Shown: positions 1 through 12,054 of the stretch, piece by piece
How the letters are laid out: every line of letters begins with the position of its first letter
Numbering within the stretch: the stretch's first letter is position 1
NCBI GenBank assembly: GCA_039720395.1
Contig: CM077823.1
Location: 31,144,371-31,208,370 of the forward strand
Direction: 5' to 3'
Length of the DNA stretch: 64,000 nt
Origin: Liquidambar formosana
Taxonomy: Eukaryota; Streptophyta; Magnoliopsida; Saxifragales; Altingiaceae
Translations under genes and position numbers: made by a program
Notes under the pieces: generated by a model
What the model was told of the DNA's origin: nothing
The model's input: only the letters and a program-made list of their open reading frames with translations
The model's database searches: none

Positions 1-610
1 ACCCATTATATCCCAAATCATGTGAGGTAGGCAAAACAATACAAATATAGCTAAATAGGATATAAAACAAAACCCTAATTTCCCAAATATATGAATTTTT
101 AAGAAATTCAAACCCCAATCTCATATAAATATATATCATATCATGTAAACATGCAAAAACCCATGATAATGTACCAACTCATGGATACAATGGTATACGA
201 CCATGAAAAATGCACCTACCTCTCAAATGGTAGCTAGAAACGTGAATCTAAAGGTGTACACAGCATAAATTCGGGGTGGAAATCGCAATATCCAAGCAGT
301 TGTGGGGTTGGACTTGAGCTCCGACGATTATGCTTCTCATTGGCAAAGCTCCTCTTTCTATCTCCTGTGCTTCTCTTCTCTCTCTCCTCTCCTCTTTCTT
401 TGTCAGAAAATGGGAGAAAAACCCATTAGAAATGGGTTTATAAGAGAGGAATGGGCAAAAACGTCATTTTAACTCGTTATTAAAAACTGTCCACCAACAA
501 TTTCAGATGGCTGAAAACACTTTTAGCCGGCTGAAAATATTCTATACAAAATCACCCGTTCTCTGGATATTCACAACTCACAAGACATATTTTATATATA
601 TATATATATA
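1..610. other. Unassigned sequence replacing intron 8 of SCPL gene A
   Basis: No exon is visible here. From about 615 to 662 the sequence resembles the end of intron 8 in gene C (about 34220-34258), but leftward of that it does not match. The block is AT-rich on the left, has a CT-rich patch near 360-405, and looks like a retroelement LTR or other repeat. Either an insertion sits in intron 8 and exons 1-8 lie left of the window, or the gene was truncated here. The window cannot separate the two. Confidence 0.35.
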
Positions 611-662
611 TATCTTACAATTTTACATGCAATGAGAGTGATTCATCATTTAAATTTTGTAG

Positions 663-821
663 TGCATTGAAAAAATATATACTGCACAAATATTGGAACC
701 TATATGTGATTTATTGTCCCCAAAACCAAATGGAATGAAATGGGATAGAAGATTATTTCGAGACGATTCCATGGATATCCTCACTTCCTTACCTCAAGTT
801 CCTGAATTATGGTGTCGGGTA

Positions 822-861
<40 letters not shown>

Positions 862-1169
862 AAAAACACACATTTTTCTATCTATGTACATAGTTTACTG
901 ATGCTCTCCCTTAGGAGTGAAGAAATCACAGAAAAATAGTTTACTGTAGTACTGTACACATTTTTCTATACATTTATTGCTTCATTAAATGCACATTAAC
1001 TTATATGCCATAAAGGTTAATTGGACTCATTTACAAAATTGTAAAATGTAAAATTATTGAGCTTATTTCTTTCTGTAGCGTTATAACTATTTGTCCTCCT
1101 ACATTTGGGCCAATAACAAAACTGCTCAAGATGCTCTTCACATTCGAGAGGTATGTCTATTGCAAAAAG

Positions 1170-1203
<34 letters not shown>

Positions 1204-4200
1204 TAATCAAAATTTCTATCACTAGTTTTTTTTTTTTTTTTTCAAAAAAAAAATTAAATTATGATGATCAGGGAACAATAAAGGAATGGATAAGATGCAA
1301 TGCGAGCTTATCTTACACATCTGATGTTGAAAGTAGTTTGGATTACCATCGAAACCTCATCAAGAAAGTGTATCGAGTTCTGATTTACAGGTCACAGCTT
1401 ACATCCTTCTCTGTATATTCCTCTGTTTTGTAGTACTTTTAACTCATAGGAAGAAAGGTGCACAGATTTAGCTACTGGTCACACAAAAAGAGTAACAATT
1501 TTGGATATTAATTGCAGAAAAAATAAAAATATTAAGGTACGTAAATTACAAAAACACCCCTTATGTTTAACCTTTTTTCACGAAATCCCTTAAACCAAAA
1601 AAATTGATTTAATGTACCTCCCTAAAGTTTATACATTTAGCAATTTACCCTACTGTTTAAGTGTCAGGTCTTCAAACTAAATGGAAGAACGTTTTTAGGA
1701 GCTTTTCTTTTCACATTTGCCCTTTCCTTGCCAAAACACATGGAGGGACATTCGTCTGGTTGGACAAATAGACAATGTCGGCCTCATTGTTGTCGAGGAG
1801 AATGAGTCACCGCCGAGGAGGATGAAGGAGACGATGCCTCAGTACTGATTGGATCCCCTTTTGTTGCCGCTCTTGTGTATTAGGACACCCAATTTGTGGG
1901 CTTTGATAGCAACGACGAATAACGTCCAGCACAGATCAGAATCGGCCCCGGTTCACGACCATGGCGGCCATCTCCGACCGGCGAGAGCAGTCAACCCATG
2001 GCAGCCATCTGTTGCTGCTGCTGCTTCTTCTTTGTGCTTCTTCCCTTTTTTCTTTCTTCTTCTTCTTCTTTGTTTTTTTTCGTGAAGGGGATTGTTGGGA
2101 TTTTTTGCCGGAAAAAAATGAAGTTGCTTGGAGAGTTGGAGAGTTTGGGGTGATGTGGAATAAAAGAAAAAAAAAATTGTGATGGGAGCTTGGCAGTCAT
2201 GGTTGCTGTAGACGGTAGCTATTGTGGGTTTTGGGCATAGGCAAAATAAAAATACGTATTTTCTACGTGATGGAGTTGAACTGGGCAGCCATGGTGCTGC
2301 TGTTTCTTCTTCTCTTCTCCTCTTCTTCGTGCCCCCCCCCCCCCTTTTTTTTTTTTTTGGTTTTGTTCAATCTGTTCTTTTTTTTTTCTCTTTTCTTTTC
2401 GTGTTGGCAGCCATGGCTGCATGCTGCTGCTACTTCTTCTTTATCTGGCAACCATGGCTGCTGCGTGCTGCTGCTTCCTCCTCTTCTTGTTCTTCTTCGC
2501 ACTTTCTTTTTTTTTTTTTTTTTTTTTTGTCCGACTTTTCCCCCGTTTTTTTTTTTTTTTTTTTTTTTTCGTGTCGGGATTGTTGGGAATTAGAATGGTC
2601 ACAAATGATGTTGGGGTTTTTCGCTGGAAAACAGTGGGGTTGGCCGGAGAATTTGGGGCATCGATGGTCACAAATGAAGTTGCAGAGTGAGAGATGAGAA
2701 GATCACGTGAGAGGGAGGGTGAGGGCTAGATCAGTCTTTTCATCTTTCCATTACTTCCGTTTGTGCTTATTTCCCTCCAAATGTGTTTATGGAGGTACAT
2801 TGCATAATTTTTTTTAGGGTTAATTATTTTTTTGTACCTTCAATTTTAGGGATAGTTTCAATTTAGTTTACAAACTTCACATTATATCAATTTAGTGACT
2901 ACTTTTAACGTTTTGCTTCTATGTGGGTTAGAGGGTGACGGCTGTTAGTGTTTTTGATGGAAAACGCATATGATGTGCGTGTGATGTTGATGTGGAGCTT
3001 ATGTGGCATATACTTGGCATCTACTTGTATTATAGTCGATTATAAGTTGTTATAATCTACTATAACATTTGACGGAAGGTTTTGGGGTTTTTGTTACAAA
3101 CCCATGTAACCCAACATCTTTGGCCAACTATTTTTTCCAGCCAATTCCATTTTTTTTGGCATGATCAATCTTGCATCAGGCTAACACACGAAAAAATTAG
3201 AGGAAAAAGAAAAATCCAAACACAAAACCCCCAAAATCCCAAAACCCTCTGTCAAATGTTATAGTCAACTATAAGAACTTATACTCGACTATAACATAGG
3301 TGAATGCCAGGTAGATGTCACATAGGCTCCACATCAGCATCATGTGTGCGTCATGTGCGTTTTCCGTCAAAACACTAACGACTGTCACCCTCTGGCCCAC
3401 ATTGAAACAAAAAATTAAAAATTGTCACTAAATTGAGACAATATAAAGTTTATGAACTGAATTGAAACTACCCTTAAAGTTGAAGGTACAAAAAAATAAT
3501 TAACCCTTTTTTTTATTAGTGGGTTTCCTGAAAAAGGGTCAAACATAAGGGAATTTTGTGTGATTTGCCCAAAATATTATTCATAATAAGCAAAATATTA
3601 GTAAATAATACCCACGTTTTAGTTTGGGTAAATTACATATTTAGACATTTTTCATGTAATTTCCCAAAAACAAATTGATTGTAAGGTCCCCTTAGATAGT
3701 TTACAAATTTAGCAATTAGGGCTATTGTTAACCGCCATTTAAGGAATTAACAGTGTTCACATAGTATTTTTTTTCGCCTAATTTCGTGGACAGCAGTTAA
3801 TGGTGGCGCTAATTGCTACATTTCTACATTTCTAAGCTGTTTGAAGACATTTTAACCATTTTTGTATAGGGGGTTATATGAAAAATGGTCAAACATTTTT
3901 GTTTGAGTTTAACTTTTCTAATCAATAATATACCTTCTTTTTTTTTTTTTTTTTTTTTTTTAATCTTTTGATTCCATAGTGGTGATCATGACATGACTGT
4001 TTCATATCTGGATACACAAGCATGGATAGAGTCCCTGAATTTAACTATTGCCGATGACTGGAAACCATGGTTCGTCGATGGTCAAATCGCAGGGTTGGTT
4101 GCTGAACTTTCTCAATATTTGCAACATACCCTTTTTCAGCTTTAAATTGCTTTTGGTTTCAAAATTCACACTACCATCTCACACTCTCACTATAAATTGC

Positions 4201-4498
4201 TTTATGTAGATATACAATGGTGTATTACGAGAAGAAATACCGTATGACATTTGCAACTGTGAAGGCAAGAACCTCCAACACCACCCTTCTCTCAATTATT
4301 ACTAGTTGATTTCTCAATTAATAAAATTTCCTTTTGCCTACCCCAAAAATGAAAAAAAGAAAAAAAAGTGAGGGAAAGAAATAAAGTTACCTGTATTATT
4401 TTTCCCCTGCGCAGGGAGGGGGTCACACAGCTCCAGAGTACAAACCCAAGGAATGCTTTGCCATGGTCTACAGGTGGTTTGCTCGTTACCCTTTTTAG
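663..4498 (+). CDS. SCPL gene A, serine carboxypeptidase-like protein (3' six exons only)
   Basis: Exons by homology with genes C and D: 663-818, 1079-1150, 1272-1390, 3980-4093, 4210-4264, 4415-4498 (stop TAG 4496-4498). They correspond to exons 9-14 and all read open in one continuous frame. The segment holds two of the three catalytic residues: Asp in SGDHDM (start of the fourth exon here) and His in [11 protein letters not shown] (last exon). The catalytic Ser exon is not in the window. Exon lengths 156, 72, 119, 114, 55 and 84 equal those of gene B or C exactly. Intron 11 is 2.6 kb because nested Mutator-type elements occupy it. The intron between 4264 and 4415 starts with GC (GCAAGA) instead of GT. 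The family acts in the secretory pathway or vacuole as hydrolases or acyltransferases. Whether gene A is functional depends on exons 1-8, which are not seen. Confidence 0.85.
1535..3570. mobile_element. Mutator-type non-autonomous element in intron 11 of gene A
   Basis: A perfect 9-bp target duplication AAAATATTA flanks it (1526-1534 and 3571-3579). The termini are inverted: the left end around 1536-1590 and the reverse complement of 3520-3570 share the block CTTATGTTTRACC and more. A 9-bp duplication is the hallmark of Mutator superfamily insertions. The interior (about 1730-2750) has poly-T and poly-C runs and repeated GGCAGCCATGG words, and no transposase is seen. A second MITE (2817-3506) is nested within it. 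Without the nested element it would be about 1.3 kb. Confidence 0.85.
2817..3506. mobile_element. Foldback Mutator-type MITE nested in the 1535-3570 element
   Basis: The two halves are inverted copies of each other. It begins GGGTTAATTATTTTTTTG and ends with the exact reverse complement, and the arms extend over roughly 200-270 bp each (left about 2817-3090, right about 3240-3506). A 9-bp duplication TTTTTTTTA flanks it (2808-2816, 3507-3515), though this is low-complexity. There is no coding capacity. Confidence 0.85.
3627..3910. repeat. Degenerate inverted-repeat element in intron 11 of gene A
   Basis: The left end (GGGTAAATTACATATTTAG, then ACATTTTTCATGTAA) pairs imperfectly with the right end around 3860-3900 (TATATGAAAAATGGTC). 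This looks like another old MITE. No clean target duplication was found and the boundaries are approximate. Confidence 0.45.
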
Positions 4499-6227
4499 CT
4501 TGACAATGGCAGTGCCAAATTTATTCAAGAACGATCAAGCATTTATTGGGTGAAATATCTCCCTATTGGTTGTTTTTATTGATGTAATGCCAAGCAATAC
4601 ATATGAAACTTTGAATATTTATAACTATTATATAGTAGAAACTGTTATAATACTATAAGAATATGGGTATACAGAATACCTCAATGGAAATGAATCGCAT
4701 ATTTGTACTTAGATTACAAGCCCGACGCAATAATGAACTTTGATGATGCACTCACCCGTCAATGTAGAAGGATATCAAAGTCTCCCCAATAATATCCACA
4801 CTCTAGGTTTTATGGCTATGCTGAGGTTGCCAGAAAAATGAAACAGAGAGATGAAGAAACTAGGAAGAATTCACAAAACTTCTATTTTCAACAGCCATAT
4901 ATATATATATATATATATATGGATATGTCTAATGTCTGTTTCCAATAGACCCAATCCTTGAACTCTAATTGACCCATGTGGATGCTCTATGGGTTGTGGG
5001 TCAAGTCAAAACACGATCCAAAAACCAACATAACAATGGTTTTCTCACTTTTTAAAATTGAGAAGTGAGCTTTAAGTTAAAGAAGAAGCTGACCTATGGA
5101 ATAAGCAATGATGATGTAACAAGCTTGTTAATATCCCATCAGTTCTTAATTGGTTTTTTCCTTGCATTTTTGGGATGTTTCAAAATTATCATCCCAATCA
5201 AAAGCGGATGACCTCATTTTAATTGAGTTCTTGAAATACCCTTTTGAATAAGTATAAGCTTCTTTTACCTTCTTTTTTTCAAATGTTTTGTTCTTTTGAA
5301 AGAAAAATTGGAATATTAAAATATTTATATGGGTGTGAAAGCATTTAGGATCTCCTAAAAACTTTTCTAAGGGGGCAATTAATTAGAAACAAAATGAGTA
5401 ATTTTTTTTAATTTTTAAATCACTTGTTACATGTGTAGCAAGACAATGGAACGCCTAGCTAAAATCTGAAGAACCGCTTGTCCAAAAATGAAAATGGTTG
5501 AAAGGGAACCTGTTGTCTCTTCAGACAAATCCAATAAAAGTGGACTATTAACAAGCCTCCGATCAATTCTAAGGGTCTAAAAATCCAAATTTTCCATTTC
5601 TCCGAGTTGTGTTTGCTTGAACCAAAATTATTAATTGCAAATATGATTTTTTTCAACCTCATAAACAGTGGACCTCACAAAAATTGAATCTCAAATTGTT
5701 AATTGTGATTATAATTAAATGTCAAATATGGACTCATCATAACGGCTAGGACCCACTATCAGAATTATACGGTTCACGTGAAAAAAAAAAAAAAAAATTT
5801 CTATATATATACAGAACCTATGGTTGGTGATCCCAAACGTTTTTCTATTTCTCCATTCATGTACGTTTTAAAATTTTTAAAACATAAAAAAAAAAAATTA
5901 AAAAAAAAATAAAGTCGTTTTAAAATTTTAAAAAATAGAAAATTAAATGACAGTGCATCCTATCCAAAGGCAACTATGTAATTGTCTTTTACTGTGCAGT
6001 TCAAGATTCTAGTAAGTTTAGTAAATGCTATCTGCTTAATGACTAAGTCCCCGATCTACCCTTCAAAACTACCAACAAGATTTATTGGTAATCTGTAAGC
6101 AAGAACAAACCTTCAACCTATTGTTTTTTTACCCCCATACAGGGCATTTGATCGATCCATGCGCTGCATAAATTCAGCAGAAGGGATCGAAGAGCCCTGT
6201 TTTTTTTATTCTACTGCAGTTCTTCTC
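4499..6227. other. Intergenic between genes A and B, with an old Stowaway-like MITE at about 5128-5401
   Basis: No gene is seen. The stretch 5128-5401 resembles the Stowaway elements in introns 12 of B and C: a shared internal block TTTGGGATGTT.CAAAATTAT and a right end like AATTAGAAACAAAATGAGTAA. Homology to copy 2 of the segmental duplication begins at about 5382, inside this MITE. The segment 5400-5780 matches 27660-28095, and 5990-6310 matches 30530-30860. Confidence 0.55.
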
Positions 6228-6235
6228 TATATATA
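6228..6235 (+). promoter_or_regulatory. Putative TATA box of gene B
   Basis: TATATATA lies 86 bp upstream of the gene B ATG. The same promoter block before gene C carries TATTTATA at 30777-30784. Assigned by position and motif only. Confidence 0.45.
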
Positions 6236-7020
6236 CTGCATTGTGGAAAAGGTGGCCACCAGCCCACCAGTATACCATTACCCGATCAGCCAAATCTGAA
6301 GGAAAAAAAAAAAATGGTTTATCAAATTACAGCAGCTACTGTCAGTGCGATGTTATTGCGTGTATGTCTTCTAGTGGTCCTGTCCAAGATTGTTGTGTCA
6401 CAGTCAATCATCAAAACCTTACCGGGCTTTCCCGGGAAACTCCCATTCACACTTGAAACTGGGTGAGTACGCTCTTTCCTATACCTGTTTTATCTTAGCA
6501 TACAGATGGAAGTAATTAATTAATTTTTCTATGGATTTTTTTTTTTAATGGTAATTAGATACATTGGGGTTAGGGAATTGGATGATGTGCAGCTATTCTA
6601 CTACTTCATTGAGTCGGAGGGGAGTCCGAAAGACGATGCTCTCATCCTATGGCTCACCGGCGGCCCTGGTTGTTCTGCCTTTTCCGGTCTCATCTATGAA
6701 ATTGGTATTTTTTTGTCTTTTTTCCCTTCTTTTCTCACCCTCAATACTTCATTTTGGAAAACAACAGTGAAAAAAATGGTGATTCTATGATGTTGGATTG
6801 AAGGGAAATAGAGTTCTTCTCTATATATACGTTCAATCGTACATTAAGAAAAAATTGAAATAAAACACCCTTTTTCTCTTTCAATAATAGAGCCACCTTC
6901 TAACACTTTCGTTATTCGGCAGGTGATAATTTGTGGGGTAGTTGACCTTTTTTCTTTTAATTCTTTTTGTTGCTGCGGAGTGGTTGACTAGTGAGTCTCA
7001 TAGTTTTACTCACTAATTTG

Positions 7021-7617
7021 TAGGGCTGCAACTTGGGCGGGTTGAAAGGTCAACCCAAACTCAACCTTAAGTGTAAATCCTTATGCCTAAACCCAACCCA
7101 ACTCACACTTTGGGTTGAACTTTCCTAGCCCAGGCTCAACCCGTGCTCGGGTTGGGCGGGCATGGGTTGGACACAGGTTACATGGGTTGAGCGGGTTGAA
7201 GTCGGGTTGAGCGGGTTAGTTTATTAATTTCATTTGTTATTTTTCATCTTTAGCAACCCTGTTTCAATAAAACAAAAATGCATTGTTGCGTATGCCTACA
7301 AATCTTAATCATTCAAACTCAATTAATTAACCTACTTCAATAAAATCAATGGTGTTACTCGTTAGTAGTCGATGGGACTGGAGAAAGAAGAGAGAAGTGA
7401 TGACAGAGTACTTTGATGCCAAAATGATAAGAACTAACTCAAAAAAATAAGAAAAATTGACATTCATGGACGCTTATTTAAAAAGCCTTTTAAATCAAAC
7501 ATAGATTATAATCCCATTATTCTAGTAGATTTTACAGATTTTTTCTTTTTCTTGCTAAGAGATGAGATTTTATAGCTACTAAACGCAAGGTTAGGACTAA
7601 CAGTCTAAATAATTCCT
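7021..7617. mobile_element. hAT element, left part only, at the deletion edge of gene B
   Basis: It starts TAGGGCTGCAACTTGGGCGG, the same terminus as the complete element at 38651-39653, and stays similar through to the block CTAACAGTCTAAA (about 7598-7610; counterpart 39244-39256). The right half and right terminus are absent. The sequence then continues as the end of intron 10 (TTGGCAACATTTATATTTG, matching 34862-34880). A deletion therefore removed the right half of the element together with exons 3-10. Confidence 0.85.
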
Positions 7618-8303
7618 CCTTTTGTTTTTTGTTTTTTTTTAATTGGCAACATTTATATTTGTAATCAGAGAACAATAAAGGAATGGGTGAGATGCAATGC
7701 GAGCTTGTCTTACGCATACGATTTCACAAGTATTGTTGATTATCATCGAAACCTCATCAAGAAAGGCTATCGAGTTCTGGTTTACAGGTGACTTCATTAC
7801 AACTCTTCTCTCTATTCTTCCCATTTTGTACTTTGTTTGAACCACCTGGGAAGAGTGACACCAAGGGTCAACTATCAGTGACATATCCCTGATGACCACC
7901 GCCAAAAATTTCTGCACCAATTTTGGTCATTGTACCATAGAGAGTACAAAGTCATACCTTTCCAAATCATTGACAAATAAACCTCCGAAAAGTGATCGAC
8001 TTGGGAAATTATGAAGGAATTATTCCGAAAAGTGATCGACTTGGGAGATTATAAAGGAATTCTATATATATATATATATTGCCAATTTTACTTCCAATAA
8101 AACACTTTAAGAATGTAACAAAACAATTTTTATTTCTACGGAAAATTACAGTTTCACCTCATAACTTTCACCTTAAAACAGTTTGCACCATTTTCTCTTG
8201 TTTTGCATGGGGAGCGGGAGATTAGTCGGGCTCTGACAGTTCGAACACCTTGTTGCTTGGCAAGCAAAAAACCAAAAAAACAAAAACTTTAACCTCCTCA
8301 TGG

Positions 8304-9434
8304 TAGGGGTATAAAATGGGCTGGGTTGCTCTTCATGCAGGCTGGATTGGACTCCAGTTGGGCCTAGTCGGGTTTTAGTAAGGTCTAGATTTTACAATTC
8401 CTTCAAGTGATCTCTACACTCCACTAATTTTAATTTTTTTAAGATTTAAGAAAAATATAAAGGTTTTATGAAAAATGGCCATGCAATCCACTCCAAAATA
8501 TAATTTTGAACAACTTTGCAAAAGAAAATTTTTCCAAAATCTATCATTTAAGTAGATTTCTTGGCCATTTATAGTATCTATTTCGTTTTTGACCAAAAAA
8601 TCTACTTAAACTATAGATTTTGGAAAAACTTTCTTCTGCAAAGTTATTCAAAATAATGTTTTTTAATGAATTATGTGGTCGCTTTTCATAAGAACCTTTT
8701 ATATGTTTTTAAAACTTTTAAAAATTAAAATTAATGGGGTGGGAAAATCATTTAAAGGGGTTACAATATTTGGACCCGTTTTGGCATTATTCGAGCCTGG
8801 TTTGGACTTGGCCAAAGTAAAAAACCTAAGCTTGAGACCGGTCTTAGGATTAAGACATGCTTCGAGCTTATGTTAAACCTTGGTCTGGGCTTAATTTGGG
8901 TTAACTTCTTCTTTATGGTTTCTTTATTAAAAAACATTTAAACTCTATAAATTTTATGTACATAAAATATTTATAAATTTTAAAAACATTTGCAAATATT
9001 ATATCGAGGTTTATATAGTTTAATAACTTTTATAATTTATAATAAAACATTTGCAAATGGTTCATTGGCTAAATTATATCCATTCTATTAATTGAGAAAT
9101 AAAAATAGAAAACATAAATATAATCGTTAAGTGTTGTTTCCTTGTTTGTTTCTAACATTTGTAAATTTTATTTCATTATTTTTTAAACTAATATGAATCT
9201 AGCGATAAATATAACTCATACAATCATATAAAAATAGTATAATATTCACTATAAAATGCGCCAACTTTGAGCTCGGCCATCGGGCTGGGCTAGGCTAAAG
9301 ATCCCAAACCCAAGCCCTCCCACCTCTAAGACTGGGCTAGGGCTAGGCCTAAACAAGCTCCAGATTGGGATTAGCCCAATTTTTTCAAACCAGGCTAAGG
9401 CGAGCTATGGACTGATGAGTCAATTTTACACCTA
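8304..9434. mobile_element. hAT-like element in intron 11 of gene B
   Basis: Left end TAGGGGTATAAAATGGGC; right end TTTTACACCTA, its approximate inverse. The interior is rich in GGGCTAGGC-type words. The same element is in gene C (35391-36516), so it predates the B/C duplication. No convincing 8-bp target duplication remains. A foldback MITE is nested at 8392-8766. Confidence 0.6.
8392..8766. mobile_element. Foldback MITE (family also at 28231, 35477 and 59984)
   Basis: A long inverted repeat: the left arm has TCCTTCAAGTGATCTC and the right arm ATCATTTAAAGGGGTTACAA. The arms share the blocks AAAATATAAAGGTTTTATG and TTTTTCCAAAATCTATC with their inverse. There is no coding capacity. It is nested in the hAT-like element 8304-9434. 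Confidence 0.7.
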
Positions 9435-10397
9435 TATCTTTACATTTGAAAAAAGGGTATACTTACCCCCCCAAAAAAAAAGGGTACATTAGACCAACCG
9501 TTTGTTTTTTGATGGAAAATGGTTGTAAATAACCCAATCCTAATATTTTTAGAGCATTATTAAGGGAGCAAACTGGAGGAATCAAAGCATTTGAAAATAA
9601 ACTTAGAGGGGGTGTAATGTATTTTTGAGTAAAAGTTAAGGGGGTAAAACTGTAATTTTCTCTTAACCCCTTTCAATATCAATAAATGGATATCAATGCT
9701 TTTCCTTGAACTAGAAAATCCGAGATCACTCAATCACTTAAAAAGCGTGGCAAATGCCCAAATTACCACCACGCCATTACTTATTCACCCCTGTTTTTTT
9801 TTTTAGGCCTTAGGAGAAGCAAAATAAGTATTTTTAAGGTGCAAATAAGCTAATGGAGCAGCGGATGAATCGACTAATATTGAGCATTTTGTCTCTTTAT
9901 GTTGCCTTTGGGATTCATTTCATTTTGGTAGTGTTTGAATAGACCCTCATGAAATGGTAGAGGAGTGATGACCCCATCCAAGGCGTATATACTCTTTTAT
10001 CCTCCAATGAATTTATTATGTTGCCGACAAAGAGATGCGAATCAAAGGATGGCCTAGTAATGACTCATGTGATGCATATAATACAAATAACCTTCATTCC
10101 ATTTTACAACTAGAAACCCACTATTGCTAAATATTTAATTAAAAAAAAATGTTAGAGAGAGTGTCTCATGTTTGAATTTTCCAATTTTAATTTTCTCATT
10201 AATGCAAAGTTTTTTCTCATTCCACAGCGGTGATCACGATATGCTTGTCCCATATTTGGATACACAAGCATGGATAAAGTCTTTGAATTTGACTATTGCC
10301 GATGATTGGCAACCATGGTTCGTCGATGGTCAAGTTGCAGGGTTAGTTGGTTCCTAAAATTTTCATAATTTTTGCAATATATATATATATATATATA

Positions 10398-10650
10398 CTC
10401 CCTCCATTCTTATTTAATTGGCTTATTTTTCATTTTGGGATGTTCTAAAATTATTGTCACATTCAAAAGGTCAATGATTCTTTTTGTTTGATTTCCTAAA
10501 CTACCCTTAAAAATGTCTTTCCAAAGTTTTGTACACATGAGAGCAAAATTGGAATTTTAAAAAATAAGTGTTGATTTGAAAGCATTTAAAAGAATTACCT
10601 AAACAAAGTATGTTTTTTCAAAAGAGATAGTCAAATAAGAACAAAAGGAG
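10398..10650. mobile_element. Stowaway MITE in intron 12 of gene B
   Basis: Starts CTCCCTCCATTCTTATTT and ends with the inverse (AATAAGAACAAAAGGAG), flanked by TA on both sides, as expected for Tc1/Mariner-derived Stowaway elements. The same insertion is in gene C (37459-37719), so it is older than the duplication. Confidence 0.85.
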
Positions 10651-11192
10651 TATATTTTTTTTAGTTCAATTCTATTATACCATCCATCAAAGTAACTCAA
10701 AGCCATATACCATCACCCACCATATGTGGCTGATGAAGAAAGGAGGACATTTTGGTCATTATGTATGACATAAAGAAAATGACAAATACCACGTTTTGTG
10801 GATGATGAGCAGTGGTCAATGGATGATATTGATGAATGAAGTAGCATTTTTCATTTCAATTTCAAATTATTGATAATTCAAAAGTTCGCTACTATACATC
10901 GATCTAACCATTATACTATCAATTGTTTTATGTAGGTATGTAACGACATATTCAGAAAAAAAATACTATATGACATTTACAACTGTGAAGGCAAGGAGCT
11001 CCAACCACCTTTTTTTTTTTTTTTTTTTCCTTGGGTTTTTTTTTTCTTTTTTTTTCCCTTGATGTAAAGTAGTGACCAAAGTAACTGATATTCATTTGGC
11101 TTGTACAGGGTGGGGGTCACACAGCTCCAGAGTACAAACCCAAGGAATGCCTTGCCATGATCTATAGGTGGTTGGCTCATTACGCTCTCTAG

Positions 11193-12054
11193 TTACCAAT
11201 GGCAGTCCTAGATTAATTCAAATAGGATGTTTTCGGCCTTCTATATATATATAGATATCTATATATATATATTCGAAATCCTCCTTTATTGAGTGAGTTT
11301 GTTCTTCTTGAGGTCTTCTCGTATTTGTTTGTATTGGTGTAATCGAAGCAATATATGAACTTAACAATCTTTAACCAACAACAACAAAAAATAGAACTAG
11401 CCAAAAATAAATAAATAAACAGAGAGATGACAGCCAACTAAAGGCATGCCACAAGCTTCCTAAAAAACCGCCTGTAAAGAAATTTTTTTGTAGTCGATCT
11501 TGCTGCACTTGATCTATGTGTTTAAGAGATAAGAGATATATAAGACTGTTAAGTTTTAACCCAAGAGCTCAAACTATTGGTGGAGAATGTAAACGAGTAC
11601 ATGAAATCATGTCAAATCCAATATTTTGACAATCTAGGATGTGATATTTTTATAATACCTCATCACGTGCAAACTTAACAAGATAGAAATAGATCTTTCA
11701 CGTGGAAAACAAAAATGAACTCACGAACAAAACAATCAAGGAATGTTAAGTGTGCATTTGGCACACTGATTGGGTTGATCCAAAAGGTTTTTTTGGAGCT
11801 AAAAGTCATTTTATATATTTTATGGGTATTTTGTCGGCCATTTAAAATACCTTTTAGAAAACGACATTTCTTCCAAAAGGCATATTGACAAAATCTATCA
11901 ATGTTAACTTTTCATAATCCCAATTGCAAAGAGACAAAAGGCTCACAAATGAAAATAAGAAAATAGTGCTAAATTTATCTTTAGTTGTGCCCCAAATGCA
12001 CACTAAGTCTCTAACTTGAAAGCCTATGGCTTACTTTTGTGGATAATACAGTGA
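11193..12054. other. 3' flank of gene B, shared with copy 2
   Basis: No gene. Collinear with 38231-38650 plus 39654-40053. At 11690-11705 (AGATAGAAATAGATC) it provides the empty site for the hAT at 38651-39653. Confidence 0.7.

Larger units (their letters stand above)
6314..11192 (+). pseudogene. SCPL gene B, internally deleted serine carboxypeptidase-like pseudogene
   Basis: Exons present: 6314-6462 (exon 1, signal peptide), 6559-6704 (exon 2, [13 protein letters not shown]), 7669-7787 (exon 11), 10228-10341 (exon 12, SGDHDM), 10936-10990 (exon 13), 11109-11192 (exon 14, [11 protein letters not shown], stop TAG 11190-11192). Exons 3-10 are missing, including the one coding the nucleophile motif GDSYSG, so no active enzyme is possible. 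Splicing exon 2 to exon 11 joins incompatible phases: exon 2 ends one base into a codon and exon 11 starts in phase 0. The shifted frame meets TGA at 7737-7739. Between the break edges lies a truncated hAT element (7021-7617). Each remaining exon is otherwise open with good splice sites, which suggests a fairly recent loss. Exon 1 differs from gene C by very few bases. The GC donor GCAAGG follows exon 13 here too. Confidence 0.93.

Noticed and set aside
1849..2697. Overlapping reading frames rich in Leu, Phe and Lys on both strands
   Set aside because: They come from poly-T, poly-C and CTT-type low-complexity sequence inside a Mutator-type element. No domain and no codon constraint.
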